6,965 nt of DNA from NCBI GenBank assembly GCA_027311485.1, contig DAICYU010000222.1:1-6965 (forward strand). The letters run 5' to 3'. Both the position numbers and the translations under genes were made by a program. This document shows, in pieces, positions 6,034 to 6,965 of this stretch. This DNA comes from Acetobacteraceae bacterium (GTDB lineage Bacteria; Pseudomonadota; Alphaproteobacteria; Acetobacterales; Acetobacteraceae). The first letter of the stretch is position 1. Each line of letters starts with the position of its first letter. Below the pieces are notes generated by a model. It was not told where the DNA came from. It made no database searches and worked only from the letters and a program-made list of their open reading frames with translations.

Positions 6034-6965
6034 AATTGGACCCGTTGCGGGCGATGCGTTGCGCCAGACTCCAGCGATGCACTTCCGACGGGCCATCGTA
6101 GATGCGGAAGCCGCGGATTTCGTTGAAGATGCGGGACACCAGGGTTTCACCTGTGACACCCTGCCCGCCCAGCACCTGCACGCACCGATCGACCACACGC
6201 CACACCGCCTCGGACACGAACACTTTCGCCATCGAGGATTCCGTCGTCCCCCGCTCCTCCTGGTCCAGCACCCAAGCGGTATGCAGGATCGACAGGCGGC
6301 TCATGCGGATGTCGATTTCATTATCGGCCAGTTGGAAGCCGACGCCTTCATGGCCGATCAGCTTCGATCCGAACACTTCCCGCCTGCGCGCATAATCCGT
6401 CGCGATGTCGTGCGCCCTGCGGGCGGCACCGAGCCAGCGCATGCAATGGGTGAGGCGGGCGGGGGCGAGGCGAACCTGGGCGTAGCGGAAGCCCTTCCCG
6501 GGCTCGCCCAGAATGTCGCTGGCCGGCACCCGGAGGTTGTTGAAACGCACGACCGCATGGCCGCCGGCGAAGGCATGGTCCAGGCTGTCCATGGTGCGCA
6601 CGATCTCGATGCCGGGCGTGTCCATGTCGGCCAGGAACATCGTGGCGTTGCCGTCCTCATCCTTCGCCATGATGATGGCGAACTGCGCCCCGACCGCGCC
6701 GGTGATGAACCATTTGTCGCCGTTGATGACGTAGTGGTTACCGTCTTTCACCGCCGTGGTCGCCAGCGCCGCCGGGTCCGACCCGGCACCGGGCGCTGGC
6801 TCGGTCATGCAGAAGCAGGACCGCGTCTTGCCGGACGCGAGGGGACGCAGCCAGCGCTCCTTCTGCTCCTTCGACGCAACGACCTCCAGCAGGTGCATGT
6901 TGCCCTCGTCAGGGGCGAAGATATGCATCGCGACGGGACCAAGCAGCGAGTAGCCGGATTCCTCG
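6029..6965 (-). CDS. Acyl-CoA dehydrogenase, ACAD10/11-like (N-terminus beyond window edge)
   Basis: FAD-dependent acyl-CoA dehydrogenase, which introduces the alpha-beta double bond in acyl-CoA thioesters and passes electrons to electron-transfer flavoprotein. About 311 residues are present. The frame stays open to the right edge: before the Met codon at 6928 it reads EESGYSLLGPVA, matching the family, so that Met is internal and roughly 90-100 residues are missing. Seen: APDEGNMHLL; FCMTEPAPGAGSDPAAL and YVINGDKWFITGA of the beta-sheet domain; then the C-terminal helical domain with ARRREVFG, VLGGQGVT and FRIYDGPSEVHRWSLA. The position of the usual catalytic Glu (IYEGT in medium-chain enzymes) is Asp (codon 6095-6097) in a DGPxEVH context, a pattern I associate with the ACAD10/11-like branch. 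It is the upstream gene of an operon with the SDR, which suggests a beta-oxidation-like step; the chain type is unknown. Confidence 0.92.
   Translation of the reverse strand, partial: EESGYSLLGPVAMHIFAPDEGNMHLLEVVASKEQKERWLRPLASGKTRSCFCMTEPAPGAGSDPAALATTAVKDGNHYVINGDKWFITGAVGAQFAIIMAKDEDGNATMFLADMDTPGIEIVRTMDSLDHAFAGGHAVVRFNNLRVPASDILGEPGKGFRYAQVRLAPARLTHCMRWLGAARRAHDIATDYARRREVFGSKLIGHEGVGFQLADNEIDIRMSRLSILHTAWVLDQEERGTTESSMAKVFVSEAVWRVVDRCVQVLGGQGVTGETLVSRIFNEIRGFRIYDGPSEVHRWSLAQRIARNGSNW

Noticed and set aside
5841..6126. Small plus-strand open frames opposite the SDR and acyl-CoA dehydrogenase
   Set aside because: No Shine-Dalgarno or recognisable domain, and they are fully antisense to well-supported genes.
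6029..6928. Acyl-CoA dehydrogenase starting at the Met codon 6928
   Set aside because: The frame continues to the window edge with family-like residues (EESGYSLLGPVA), so the true start is outside the window.
1..6965. A new defence, mobile or RNA-based system
   Set aside because: No transposase, integrase, nuclease, reverse transcriptase, direct-repeat array or structured RNA signature was found; every gene belongs to a known metabolic, transport or envelope family or is a plain outer-membrane protein.

Overview
The window is GC-rich, mostly coding DNA with the look of an alphaproteobacterium. The AdhB-type triheme cytochrome c, the Tat-exported amino-acid-type binding protein and the overall gene style resemble Acetobacteraceae or nearby Rhodospirillales; this placement is inference from family resemblance only. 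No RNA genes, transposases, CRISPR arrays or phage genes are visible, and every gap between genes is under 300 bases.

Layout, left to right. Bases 1-1363 (minus) hold most of a thiamine-diphosphate enzyme of the benzoylformate decarboxylase/acetolactate synthase family, cut by the left edge. It diverges across a 100-bp gap, which contains a 7-bp-arm palindrome, from a periplasmic ABC substrate-binding protein gene (1464-2687, plus). That gene is full length but interrupted by an in-frame TAA at codon 126. Two hairpins follow it, one with a T tract. Bases 2872-3864 (minus) encode an intact secreted protein that looks like an outer-membrane barrel. Diverging from it is a triheme cytochrome c gene of the alcohol dehydrogenase subunit II type (about 3999-5257, plus). 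Bases 5271-6965 (minus) hold a two-gene operon: an acyl-CoA dehydrogenase, cut by the right edge, followed after a few bases by a short-chain dehydrogenase/reductase.

The main result is gene decay rather than a new system. The cytochrome gene carries at least four lesions: a frameshift separating the signal peptide from the first heme domain, a 16-bp expansion of an 8-bp tandem repeat, a compensating one-base loss about 80 bp later, and loss of the second heme's histidine (CxxCY). The binding-protein gene has a premature stop. The genes around them read cleanly. An ordinary ORF caller would hide this, giving the cytochrome a false Arg-rich N-terminus and splitting the binding protein in two.

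Functionally the set suggests small-molecule catabolism (uptake, 2-keto acid or carboligation chemistry, periplasmic alcohol oxidation, acyl-CoA oxidation plus SDR redox steps), but the substrates cannot be read from the sequence. I see no convincing previously undescribed system here.
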